Shown in pieces: positions 44,552-55,815 of a DNA stretch of 64,000 bases. The stretch comes from Symsagittifera roscoffensis (taxonomy: Eukaryota > Xenacoelomorpha > Acoela > Convolutidae). Position 1 is the stretch's first letter. The number at the start of each line of letters is the position of its first letter. The stretch covers positions 66,268,471 through 66,332,470 of the forward strand of contig NC_087063.1 of assembly GCF_963678635.1 (NCBI RefSeq), read 5' to 3'. The notes under the pieces are model-generated. The model made no database searches. It saw only the letters and a program-made list of their open reading frames with translations, and was not told the DNA's origin. Made by a program: the position numbers and the translations under genes.

Positions 44552-44855
44552 TTTTAAGTCGACTGTCATTCCACTTGCATCGCACGTAAATTTCATTAGT
44601 GATAGACATGCCTTTACTGCTCACAGGGCCGAAAGACACAATGTGAAAACCCGCTCCCACTAGGGTGGGTCCAAAAAAGTGGTTGGGTCGAATCGACTTC
44701 TGGTAATCCGTGGGCAATAATGGCAGAAATGGAGTGGAAGTTGAAGAAGAGTGCGGACCACTGTAAATAGTTGAAACATCAGGGAGGAGTAAAAACACAT
44801 TTAAAAACAGCAGATGGGGAACGATTCCTGTTGATTTCTGCAAACTTCCAGGCAT
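44552..44855 (-). CDS. Cys-loop receptor subunit, first exon 1a (signal peptide, N-terminal domain)
   Basis: ATG at 44855. A hydrophobic leader (VPHLLFLNVFLLLP) serves as signal peptide. The mature N-terminus carries DYQKSIRPNHFFGP (the Y-x-x-x-I-R-P helix/strand entry typical of anion-channel subunits), FHIVSFGPVSS (first beta strand), MSITNEIYVRCKWNDSRLK (beta2 with W-x-D-x-R-L). The donor is CTTAAAA/GTGGGT at 44551, phase 1, which fits the exon 2 acceptor at 39797. The intron would be 4.75 kb and contains the LINE and duplicated segment C. Spliced to exons 2-5 it gives 448 residues. It is a counterpart of exon 1b at 60521-60212. Confidence 0.87.
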
Positions 44856-45159
44856 GGGGACGAGAAAAAGTAATTCGAAGAGATTAAACAAATTGGGTTG
44901 TTTTTTGCTCAGCTGACTGATTTTTATTGGCTGGACCCTAACAATGGAGTTACGCAAGGTTTTCAGACCTGTTTTTTGCTTGATGAAAAATCCGGTACAC
45001 CTTACGTTATTTAGAAGAAATCAAAACAAATTTGCTCTGAAAGTACCAGACAAAGAAAACCATAAAATTTTTCAAAATTGAGGATCAATTTAATGGTTCT
45101 CAGTCTCAGAGGGGCTGTAACTATGAAGCGACAACATGACGGAGTCGGCAAATACTAAA

Positions 45160-45312
45160 CTAGGTGTTTGTGGTTGATATTAAAAATATTGATCCCATTA
45201 TGAACAAAACAACGGATAAGATGAAGCTCAATTTGGCGACCAAATGAAAGTAAATAGCAGGATTAGTTTGGTTCCATTTGGGTGGTTTGTTTGCAAAGTA
45301 ATGAGCGACCTC
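45160..45312 (-). other. Possible terminal exon with one membrane segment
   Basis: After a possible acceptor GGATTAAG the minus strand reads EVAHYFANKPPKWNQ, TNPAIYFHLVAKL, a hydrophobic stretch FILSVVLFIMGSIFLI, STTNT and TAG at 45160. The arrangement (short soluble part, one hydrophobic segment, short tail) recalls the exon at 44323-44141 without clear identity. No upstream exon was found. Confidence 0.25.
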
Positions 45313-45699
45313 CTTAATCCGGTGCAGGTGTTAACAATTATAACGAGCCATCAGCTAGCGAGAAAAAGGAAAAATTCCGGCTTTGAGGGAACTGCTTGAA
45401 ACAGAGGTAGAAAAAGTTAAACTCTATAACAGAGGTTAATTTTAGTTTTATATCATTGAACGGGCCCAATAGAAACAAGGCTATGGAATAAGCCATTGCA
45501 CAAAAGTAAAAAAAATAAATTTGTTTCTCATGAATTTTTGTAATTTTTTGGCTAGAAAGAAGAGCGGCCTTAATTAAGAGATTATAATTAATTTCGGCGC
45601 CAATATATACTAAGGGTATCAAAATAGAGCCGTTTTTCATAATCAATTGTCTGACATGAAAAAGATTTTGAAAAAATTCAATTTTGTCAAGACCCCCCC

Positions 45700-47910
45700 C
45701 CCCCTCAATACATTCAAAAAAGTAAAAAAAAAACTCAGACTAGTAGAGCACTCTTTTCCTTACCCTAATGGTAAATTGTTAAAGTGAGCAAAAAATTGAG
45801 ACCTGTTTTTTTTTACTCTCAATTTCTTCGAGCTACTGTAGTTGATATCGAGTCATGAATGACAGTTTTGATATGCTGCGAGACTTTAACCGACTGAGTT
45901 TTCTCTATGGTACCTAAAATTGCGTAAAAAACTCAACTCTACGTTATAGTTACTCTCCACACTCCAATTTATGTCAAGCCTTGAAAACTTTTAAGTCCAG
46001 TCTCTCCAATTTAAACCTACATTTAGACAAGCTATTGAATTTTGAACATCCCATTAAAAAATGCTCCTATATAAGGGCAAAGTCCTGAACTTTCCGGTTG
46101 CCCCTTAGCTTCTATCGAAAAGTTTTTGGTAAAATTTTTGGTTAACAATTTTTAATAAGCTATAAAGTTTAGACTTCTTGTATCAAATATTTTCAAATAA
46201 ATTCAAAACTTGATACGGAATTTAAACAGCCAATTTTATTTGCCTTAGTTCAATTTGGCACGATTAAGAAAGCGGGATGATTCGCTCGCATAAATAATTC
46301 GCGAATTTAACTAGATTCTGAACGCAGGTAGGAAAGTGCAAGTTCTATCCGCCTGGGAATCTTAAAATTCCAGTTACTCTCCCCAAAATGTCAAAACTTT
46401 TTTTGAAAAACTGATTGAAACAGCAGAAAGGCAAGTGCAATCATAATTGCTGGGGAATCAAAGAACTCTAGGATCGATGAGCAAATTTTCAAAACTTTCT
46501 GTAAGAACTTGGTCTGAACAAAAACCATCCCCAGCATAAATAATTCTTCACTTTCTTCAAAAGACGGTGCAATAGTTTCAAATGCCAAAGTTTGTAACCA
46601 TTGGAAGAAAAATAATATCGAAGGTTGCGGAATATTTTAAGACTATCTGCAAATTAGCAATACTATTGATAAAGAAGTTCTAAAAATGATGTTGCATAGA
46701 AAATTTGAAAGCCATTTAGGCTCAAAAACGCTTTGAGTTGACATTAAGCCGTGCTAGAAGTCTCTTACTCGGGTTGAGCACCAGAGACCAAAAATGTCAA
46801 TCATACAATTCCTTGCACTTAAGTCTATGTATTGCACTTCGGAAGTGCTAATCAATTCAAATTCTATGCAATTTTTCAAAATCAGGGCAAAAAGTTTACA
46901 TTTTTTTCTGTTATTCTGGCATGGAAAAAAAAGGAAAAAAGTTTTTTTTTTCATTGTTTAAATAGAAAATAAATGTATGGGAATTTTTCGCTAACTTTAT
47001 CTCAAATTTGTTTTTTATTGCATGCAAATATATTTTTTTGTGTGCACAACGTAGTCCTGAGAACCCAAAATTTGTATTTTTTGTTTTTCACGACAGTTTT
47101 TTGAAAAGATGCAAACTTTTTCTTTGCATGTCCTATGCATGAAATAAATAATATGTTCTAGGTTGGTCTCAATGCATATTACGTGCGAGATTTTCAATGT
47201 TTCAGCCACTTATGGTTTTTGAACAACAGATACTTGATCACTTGTGTTTGTATATGAACACAAATAAATAATGACCAAACGGAGAGCAGAAAAAAATTAG
47301 TTTTCGGTTAAAGGAATAATTTTTGTTGTATCAAATCCGGATATTGAAAACCCCTATTTATATACCGTTTATGCAGTTTTCTGTTTTGATGTATTTGCAA
47401 AGGAATTGTGTGACAATTATTTTTCCATATATGGAAATGGTACGAATAGGATTTTTGGTTATCCCAGATCAATGCCGCTTAATTCCAAATAAAGAGAAAA
47501 ATAAATACAATTTCATGAGAAGAAAGGAAGTTTGAGCACACGCGTGACTTGTCCTATTAATCCGGTAAAATATAATTGTTTCAAACTTTTTTAATCAACC
47601 TGATTAGTGGATAGACAAAAGTTTCTGAAAAAAGCAAAACAATGTAGTACTTAAACTAATAGACTTCCAAAATATGTATATGTAACGGGGCTTTTGCTTG
47701 ACATTTACTTCCATTTTGCAACATGGCAGCCACTGCAAAGTCGCCGATTGGTATGTCAAATCATATGGAAAATACATCATCGGAAAAATTAGGAAAGTTA
47801 AAAAAACTGTTTTTATTTTTCAAATAGCCTGCTTTTTAGCCTTGGTGCGATAAAAATATATGAAGGCCTTGAACTCCGATATTAATAATAATTTAGGAAC
47901 ATTTGACAAC
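45700..47910. other. AT-rich DNA with weak exon candidates, no gene established
   Basis: A possible minus-strand exon pair lies at 46863-46769 (acceptor GCATAG, donor CCCGA/GTAAGAG, with DIFGLWCSTR) and 46679-46578 (acceptor ATTTTTAG, ending TGA). They join in frame over an 89-bp intron, but lack any wider gene model. Overlapping frame 46588-46391 encodes an alternative hydrophobic peptide. Nothing else is recognised. Just left of this stretch, about 45590-45630, there is a short fragment of the CAGGGGCGG MITE family (GGCGCCAATATATACTAA). Confidence 0.3.
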
Positions 47911-47912
47911 AG

Positions 47913-48056
47913 TTTTCCTCGTACAATAAAACAAATGCAACAATTACACTTGACCGAGAAGAGGAGGAGGACACTACAATAGATCCTACCAGCCTCCCCC
48001 AGGAAAACAACAGAGAAACCCTAGACAAAACAAACCTCTACATCCCAGGGAACAAG
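47913..48056 (+). CDS. Orphan exon, 48 codons, acidic
   Basis: Bounded by acceptor TTTGACAACAG at 47912 and donor AACAAG/GTAAAAGG at 48057. All 48 codons are open in phase 0 at both ends: FSSYNKTNATITLDREEEE, DTTIDPTSLPQENNRE, TLDKTNLYIPGNK. It is noticeably more GC-rich than its surroundings, with one N-glycosylation-type NKT/NAT region and an acidic cluster. No other exon of the same gene is seen on the plus strand. Its last 12 codons plus the following intron recur at about 48343-48470. It could be part of a gene extending beyond what I can recognise, or an exon carried here by duplication or a transposon. Confidence 0.5.
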
Positions 48057-48470
48057 GTAAAAGGATTGCTTTTATATCGCTTGTGACAAGCCTGTCACTT
48101 GCAAGCAGTTCTTTGAAATTTGTATTATAGACCTTTTAAGGTTGTTTTTATTGTTAAGACTTGTTTTCATTTTTTGAAAAATTAAAAGTAGCATTTTCCA
48201 ATCTACCTTTTTTTGCCTAGAATATGTACAGCTGATGATGCTGAGTTTTCATTTATCAAAGCTTTAACAGCCCGAAACGTCTGATAGTAGTTTGTCTTGG
48301 CTTGTAAGCGAAGTAAAACTTCGCATACAATTTTCTCATTTGAAAGACAAAACAAACCTCTACATCCCAGGGAACAAGGTAAAACGAATGCTTTTATATC
48401 GCTTGTGATAAGCCTGCCTTTTGGAAGCAGTTCTGACATGTGTATTATAGACCTTTTTAAATTGTTTTTG
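48028..48470 (+). repeat. Local tandem duplication of the orphan exon end and intron
   Basis: Blocks beginning AAACCTCTACATCCCAGGGA at 48030 and 48355 (325 bp apart) continue in parallel: AACAAGGTAAAA, TGCTTTTATATCGCTTGTGA, AAGCCTG, AAGCAGTTCT, TGTATTATAGACCTTTT. The second copy lacks the 5' three quarters of the exon. Confidence 0.85.
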
Positions 48471-48479
48471 TTCCGACTT

Positions 48480-50560
48480 TCGATAGGAAAGTAAGGGAAT
48501 ATTTGTGCTCGGGTGGGTTTTTTTCTTCAGACAAAGTTTTCCTTCAAACATTTTTATACCATTCAAACGTATTGTTATCCTGAGCTTAAGTTTGAAAAAA
48601 TATTTTACCTGTGATCATTTTTTGTAAAGTTGTGGGGGTTTAAAGATTGCCATTTTGGCCATTTTGACCAATTTGGGACAATTAACGCGCGATATAATTC
48701 GCGCTATAAACGCGTAAGCGGAGATTTAATCCGTCTTAGAAATCGTTCCAAACTTGGTTGAAAGAAGCTTGTTTGCCATAATTGGTATGTTACAAGGAGC
48801 GAAATCTATCCTTTAAAACTTTATATGGCATGTGGGGGGGATGATTTTCATAAAAAATTTTTCTTTTTCATTTTGTTTTATTTCATTGAAATTTTTGATG
48901 TTGTTACTGCTCCTTAAACCTAATTTTTGCCGGTGTATAAGGTTTTTTTTATGACCGGTTTCCAACGAGCAGGCGTCGATAGTAACCAGATTTCTTTCGA
49001 ATTGCGTATGTGTCGTCTTTCATCTAGCTTTATCTTACTTCATAAAATAACATTTTAAAAATAAAATAACATTTCAAAAAAAAGTAAGCTTTTCAGATAA
49101 TTTAGACTAATTTTTCTAATTCACAATAAATTCAATTATCTGTAAAGCGGAAATTTGAATATTAGGTATTGATAGTTTATTTTCAACTTTGTTTTACAGT
49201 GAGAACCTTTACATTTCAAAATTTTAGAAGGATCTCCCTCACCAGCAGATTTAGGGAAGGGGGGTTCCCCCTCCTTGGGGATTCGACCTCCTGCCGACCC
49301 AAAGTCTCTCCACTTTGTACTATTTTGAGATATCCATTTTTGGCTGACGAACTCTAAAATTTCTCGGAGAAAAAGGTCGACAAATTTTACGAACATTTTT
49401 TGAAAATCCGCCCCCTCGTGAAAATCTTAGTTGCATCTCTGTTCTCCTTGACACTTAAAATTACGCTAAAAACGCTCCTCATTTTAAGGTCAAGGTTCTT
49501 GCAGCAATCGCAGATAAAGATTTGTTGTTGAGCATCAGGTCCATCTGTCGTTTTTGTTCCGAATTTTGGTACGAAAGTAACGGAATATTTGTGCTCGGGG
49601 TGGGTTTTTTTCTTCTTCAGACAAATTTCGACTTTTTAACTAGCCATTTTTGACTCTATATCATTCAAAAAATATTGTTGTTCTGAGTTTTTGAAAAGAT
49701 ATTTCACCTGTGCTCATTTTTCGTAGAGTTATGAGGGTTTAAAGATAGCCATTTTGGTCATTTTGAGCAATTTGGGACAATTAACGCGCGATATAATTTG
49801 CACTATTAACGCGTAAGCGGAGATTTAATCCGTCTTATAAATCGTTCCAAATTGGTTGAAAGAAGCTTATTTGCCATAATTGATTTGTTACAAGGAACGA
49901 AATCTCTCTTTTTGTACTTTATATGGCGTGTGGGGGATGATTTTCATAAAAAATTTCAAATATTAGAAAAAAAAATTTTCATTTCATTTTATTTCTTTTA
50001 ATTTTTTATGTTATTACTGCGGCTCCGTAAACCTTAAAAGGCAGTCGGAACATTCATGGCTTCGCCCTGATACGAGCAGTCTTGTTAGGTTTATGGAGCA
50101 GTAATAACAAAGAAAAATTAAATGTAATAAAATAAAATGAAAGTTTTTTTTCTAAAATTTGAAATGTTTTATGAAAATCATCTTCCCACACGCCATATAA
50201 AAAACAAAAGAATAGATTTCGCTCCTTGTAACAAATCAATTATGGCAAATAAGCTTCTTTCAACCAATTTGAAACGATTTCTTAGACGGATTAAATCTCC
50301 GCTTACGCGTTACTAGCGCGAAATATATCGCGCGTTTATTGTCCCAAATTGGCCAAAATAGCAATCTTTAAACCCCATAACAGGTGAAATATCTTTTCAA
50401 AGTTATGCTCAGGACAACAATACCTTTTGAATGATATAAAAAATTTCGTCAAGAATGGCTAGTTAAAAAGTCGAAATTTGTCTGAAGAAAAACCCAACCC
50501 GAGCACAAATATTTTTCGTTACTTTCGTATTGAAAGTCGGAACAAAAATTCTGAATGGGG
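48480..50560. repeat. Duplicated segment A cluster: partial, full and inverted copies
   Basis: 48480-48910 is a partial copy of 26513-27000. 48918-50085 is a near-full copy of 25871-27060. 50085-50560 is an inverted copy of the same module, read as the reverse complement back to the CAAATATTTTTCGTTACTTTCG block. The module TTAACGCGCGATATAATT with GCGTAAGCGGAGATTTAATCC is found at 48675, 49775 and inverted near 50285-50340. The full and inverted copies meet near 50085 with a short spacer. A MITE remnant lies at about 49245-49440. Confidence 0.85.
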
Positions 50561-51460
50561 GAGATACCCCAGTGATATATTACAATAGATGACAGTTTCA
50601 ATTGAATAGCTGGTTAGCTCTTTTTATTTTTCGAACAGTAATTATGATTTTATTTCAAAGCAAAGTTACTGGAAAAAAAAAGTAAAATTTTAATGGCAAT
50701 AGAAACATAAATTTCAGAGCAAAATTAGTAGCAAAAAAGTATAAATCAGGCAGAAAATTTTATTTGCGAAATCTATTTTACTATCACGTGCAACTGACTG
50801 AAAATGAAAAGAAGATATTATGCGCGATAGTTCTCAAGTTGAATACATGCAAAATTTAAATACTTCTCAATGTTACCACCTACTGTTATATTGCTTCAAT
50901 TTTGCTATCCCTGGTGCCCCGTAAAGCCGCCCCTGAAAAGAGTCCGTCGAACAGAACCCATTGTTAAATGATAACTTTTGGAACGCTTTGTTGTTACTAA
51001 CTCAAGACTATAGTGATCGGCTGGAAACAACTTGAGAAAGCGGAAGAGTTGCAAAATAGCTGCAAAATTCTCTAAAAAAATGCTCTTAGCCTGAAAAGTC
51101 TTCGCAAAATATTCAGTCTTTTTTAGTATTTTTTTATTTGATTCTAAAATTTGATATACAAAGTTATACTATCTAATCAAGTGAGCCGACAGAACAAAAT
51201 CATTTACAAAAAAGCCGTTGAGGTGTTTTTATAATGAAATGAAAGCTCGGAAGAGGAAAAGAATTACCCTATTAGTCAACTGCGTCAATAGCTATTTCCT
51301 CAAAAAGAGAGTAAAAGAAGTACCGACGACTCAAGAACCAGACAGGGGTTAGGTTGTTTGTTTAATCAACTAGTGGTTCAACCATCCTTCTAGACGCGGA
51401 CTGCAGTCAGACAATCAGTTACAAATTATGTAGAATAAAATCCCCCACAAGAAGTGGTAT
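50560..51460. other. No gene recognised
   Basis: AT-rich DNA without long open frames, repeats or domain matches. Confidence 0.6.
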
Positions 51461-51660
51461 CAGGGGCGGATTTAGGGGGGGTATGGCGGACGCTTCCCCT
51501 CAGGGATTTGACCCACCTTCGGACCCAAATGGTACCCCTTTTGTACTATTTTGAGATATCTATAATTGATCACGGACCCAAAAAATTTTCTAAGGTCATT
51601 TTGCCGTCAATGCATACTAAACTTGAGGCGGGAGCACGCGCTTTTCAAAAGTTTGTGTTA
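51461..51660. mobile_element. hAT-like MITE, CAGGGGCGG family, 3'-truncated
   Basis: Starts CAGGGGCGGATTTAGGGG, with CCCCTCAGGGATTTGACCC, ACCCCTTTTGTACTATTTTGAG, and CGTCAATGCATACTAAACTTGAG. It is lost after GGAGCACGCGC. Confidence 0.7.
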
Positions 51661-51875
51661 TAAAACATTCGTCTTTAAAATTTACACAATGCCTGAACAG
51701 GTATATAAGCCAGTCGAAGTATAAATTAGCCAAAAAAACGTAACTAATAAATGATCTTAATGCAACCATTTCATAACAGTTACGAAAGTTGTAGAGTTTC
51801 ATTAAAATGGCGTAAATTTTTGACTGGCTTATATACGGTGTGCCTTTTTGGCTGTTTGTGATATCCCTTGAAACG

Positions 51876-52342
51876 GTGGCGTCCCTCATGCTTGAAGGAC
51901 CGAATGCTTGAAATTAATTTTAGCTTATTTTCAGCCAATCAGAATTGAGTGTTAATATTGGCCGATAAGATAATAAGCAGATGAGTTTTCACATATTGCC
52001 GGACCGATATAGCCAGGATCCGCTTAGTTTTTGGCCGGATCGAAAAGGGCGAAAAAACCTCCGTCCTAAAAATTTAAATGGCGTCAGTTGAACGCCAAAA
52101 TTCGAAGACTGAGAAACTTTTATGAACTTGAACTGATAAATCTCGATGTTTATCTGAATAATATTGCGGTTGTAACCCGCAATTTGTAATTTTTTTGATT
52201 ATGTTTTTTCTGATTTAATACATTTTCTGTTAATATTGACTTCAATTTTGAGGGAGAGGCATTTAGCCAATAAAAACGCTTAGCAGTTTTGATTGCTTGA
52301 AATTTTTCAAGCATTCGGTCCTCCAAGCATGAGAACCCTCCC
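51876..52342. mobile_element. Mutator-like MITE, CATGCTTGAAGGACC variant
   Basis: 467 bp, from GGTGGCGTCCCTCATGC to GCATGAGAACCCTCCC. Terminal inverted repeats contain CATGCTTGAAGGACCGAATG on the left and CATTCGGTCCTCCAAGCATG on the right. It is flanked by a perfect 9-bp duplication, ccttgaaac, at 51867-51875 and 52343-52351. The outer motif matches the CATGCGCGAAGGACCGAATG family, but the body differs, so it is a related sub-family. Confidence 0.9.
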
Positions 52343-52362
52343 CCTTGAAACCTATCTGAAAC

Positions 52363-52731
52363 GGGGGCTATTCTCATGCGCGAAGGACCGAATGCGCAAA
52401 AAAATTCGTGTGCGAAAAACAGACAACAAAATTAGCTGAACGTCAATTTTTTCTAAAAAGAAGCAATTGCCATTCAATTAAAAAGAATTAAATGAAAAAT
52501 TATTTTGCTTCTTTCATAACGAAACCCTTGAAATATAAATTTGTCCCAATTTTGCGGCGGTCAGTCACAATTTGAAAGTTTTGCATATTTTTGCCGTTTT
52601 TATAATCGGCCAATATCAAGACTCCAGTCCCTGGAAATGTTTACTTTCTTTCCAAATTTTATAATACTGAAATCTGATTGGCTGATTTTTATTTTCGCGC
52701 ATTCAGTCCTTCGCGCATCAGGGATTCCACC
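52363..52731. mobile_element. Mutator-like MITE, GGCTATTCTCATGCGCG family (copy 3)
   Basis: 369 bp from GGGGGCTATTCTCATGCGCG to GCGCATCAGGGATTCCACC, flanked by atctgaaac (52354-52362) and atctaaaac (52732-52740), a 9-bp duplication with one mismatch. It lies only 20 bp from the variant element at 51876-52342. Confidence 0.9.
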
Positions 52732-53758
52732 ATCTAAAACTAGACTATAATAATGTTCAATGATACAGTGCTTCTTGTGATATACATTCGTTATCAATTA
52801 ACAAAGTATTTTCAGCGTAACTCTTGATTAAATGAAAAAAGCCAAAAAGACCCATTTTTGGGGTAAAATTTTGGTTGAGAATTTCGGAGAAAAGGTTGCA
52901 CCATATTAATTCTGGTAAAATTCTAAGCAACTTTTGTTCTCTTCATTTTTTGTCTAATTTTAGCGCAAGTTAAGAAAAACGCGTTTGAAAACTCAAGTTT
53001 TGTTTGTTTTGTCCGGATAATTTAAATCAGCACTGTATTAGTAAAGTAAATAAATATATAGGAGGGTCAAATGAGTGTCAAATGTATGAGCAATTATATC
53101 TTTCACTAGCTGTCGAGAGAGTTTGGTTTTAGCATTATTAATTTAAACGTGTCTCTCGACTTAATTGACAGGTCTCTGTCTTCACATAAAGTAACAACGT
53201 AATAGCGACCTTTTTATCAACATACGTTATCAATATTGGTGGTCAATTGACCTCCACCACACTGGTGTATACCTAGGCTGGTTTATTCACGCTCGCCTGA
53301 ACATCGATAAGCTATGCTACAGTGGGAAACATTTTTTAAGCAAACATATTGATCATTGAAATTGAAAACCAAGCCCTTTTCAAGTCGGTTAAAACTGTTG
53401 TGGACTGTGATGCTTCAGTCGATCATATTAAATTGAACTATTTTTTTCGGGTCTGGGAGTTGGCTTATGTCCTGGGAATTTCCAACAAATGTTGGCAGTT
53501 TCAAACTATCGCATCTAAAACTGACAAATTGCAGATTTTTGCGAACAAGTGTTTGTGTCCAGAGTTAGTTTTGCGGCCATAAATGCGACCCAGTTTTTGC
53601 GATTGATTGAAATATGTCGGCGAAGCTCTCCAACAAATAGAAATGGTAGACAAGCGGACCCGAGAATTGGAAAATGAGTGCTAGAAATGTTGATCTTGAA
53701 AATGGAATGTAGGCCCTATCCCTTTTTTATGCGCAGGCTTGACTTTTGGTAGCAGGAC

Positions 53759-53850
53759 AACTTACCCTATGCCAATTTACCCTATTCCATTTTACCCTAT
53801 GCCATTTTACCCTATGTCAATCTACCCCACGCCAATTTACCTTAAGCCTA
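53759..53850. repeat. 15-bp minisatellite TTTACCCTATGCCAA with an inverted partner
   Basis: Six imperfect units of about 15 bp (TTACCCTATGCCAA, TTTACCCTATTCCA, and so on). About 110 bp downstream, 53965-54015 carries the reverse complement (GGCATAGGGTAAATTGG, ATAGGGTAGAGTAGTATAGG), so the DNA could fold as a hairpin. The resulting frame with YPMPFYPMPF repeats is not taken as a gene. Confidence 0.85.
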
Positions 53851-55754
53851 AAATAAGACGGAATGATGACAGCAAAATAGTGATCGCCGCAGTTGCGCTA
53901 GCGTGTTGCGAGCTTGCCTACAGAGGGTAGGACTCTATACGAAAACTAGAGCCGGTTATCGCCGGAATATAGGGTAGAGTAGTATAGGTTAGATTGGCAT
54001 AGGGTAAATTGGAATCGTGCAGATTGTCATGGAACCATTTTTTTTGCCCAAACACACTCGTATGCCAAGATATTTTCTCTAATCCTAATATAGCATGTTT
54101 CAAGATTAACAAAGCAGTCAAGCGATACTCTTTCAGTAGATTTTTCCGAACTGCAAGGACTACTATAGTCAACTAGCTCCTTTCTATCATAAATCAATTT
54201 TAATTGAATTTCTATTTCGCTTTTCGGATTTAAATTGTATTAAATCAAAGTAGCTAATTCCTTCCACAGACATACGTGATTTATATCCATGACTACCATG
54301 AGTGTGTGTGGTAATTGCGCACTATTGCGAGATCGCTACAAATAGCACAAATCGCTTCAAGTAACAAAGTTCCACAGTTCTAGGTCACATTTCCAGACTG
54401 CCGCATTTCATTGTTGTTCTTGTGTCGCTAGTGGGATTTCGTCGAAAAAAAATTGGAATTTCAAATTGGCCATTTTGACGAGTTTTGTATATTTATATTC
54501 TTTAAAAACTTTTGTTTTCCTGATTTTGGATAATTAATGCTCATAATTTTTTGGGGGGGTTAACTAATCTGGGGGTTCAAAAAATTTCAAAATAAATTTT
54601 TTTAATCTTCAATTTTTTCTAATTAAAGAATAGGGAAAATCAGAGCTTCGACTAATTTTCAAACCATTTTGCTTCAACGCTGCGGCAACAAAATTGTGCC
54701 CAAACTAATTAAAAAACGGATAGCTGAATGTCGCTTGTGAAACTTTGAAAGACTGAACACTCAGATTAGAGCAACATTTAACAGGCAAATCGTTTCATTT
54801 TCTGTTTAAAATTTAAAAAGATATCTAAAAAAATGTAAAAAGTCACTTAGGATGAATAATTTTAATCCATTTTTTTAGGCAACCCGTATTTTTTTTCGAA
54901 AGGCGTTTTCTGGTTCCTAACATGTCCAAATTATAAAACTGAGTTATTGTTACATGTTGAACACTACAAAAAATATTTTAGCACTAGTATTGTTCTGACG
55001 CGTGCACTTAACATTTAACCCCAGGGTACCTACTAAAGAAGGTTAAGAAGCAAAAATTTGACAAGTCATAAAGTAGACACGTCCTAAATTATTCAGAATC
55101 GAGATAAAAGAACGAGCGTACGCAAGAATAATAAATAAACTTTTTTTCGTACGTTTTTTTTATTGCATTGATTCTGATTGGTTTATGGCGTAACCAATTT
55201 ATGACCTGTCTACTTTTTGACCGCCTTCCACTAAAAACTAAAAAAATCATTCCTTGTAATTGAAAATTTTTTGTTAGCAGGCAGTTTTTTTTTTAGCTTG
55301 AAGCTCATTTTTATTTGCTAAACGTAACAGCTGTATCCTTAAATTTTTAAGCGTTTGAGAGTTTTACTTCATTCTGATTGGGGTTGAAAATTTTCTCAAT
55401 TATATTTAATCAGCTGAAGAGTAAACTCACTTTTCTTGACATGGGAGAGAGTTAATTGTCAGTTAGATCCACTTAGACCAATTGATAATTTTCAAAACTA
55501 AAAATAAACATGAAACAGCTTCCAAAACACGATGGCCCATTTTGCATGTTTTTTCATTTAGAAAAACTTTCAACCTTCCTTTTAACAATTGAAATGAACT
55601 CATTCCAGTCAAGAACCAAACATCGAAAAATCAGGTTTGATGTTGAACAAACTTTAAGACCGCCGTTTCCCAAAGAAGAACAAAAAATCATGACGACCTA
55701 TATGAGGGGGCTCGAAAACGCTCAATGAAACTTCTGCACATCTTTATGAATTTT

Positions 55755-55815
55755 TGGCCGAGAGGTTAAGCCACTAATTTTCGACCGGTGCAAAAACTCG
55801 AACTCTACGAACAGT
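55755..55815 (+). other. tRNA-like fragment, possibly a SINE head
   Basis: TTTGGCCGAGAGGTTAAGCC is an excellent A-box match for Ser/Leu-type tRNAs. The B-box position reads AAACTCGAACTC, which is poor. No cloverleaf. It resembles the minus-strand sequence at 28990-28905. Confidence 0.35.

Noticed and set aside
53739-53930. Frame with YPMPFYPMPF repeats
   Set aside because: Produced by the 15-bp minisatellite; ends soon after the repeats.
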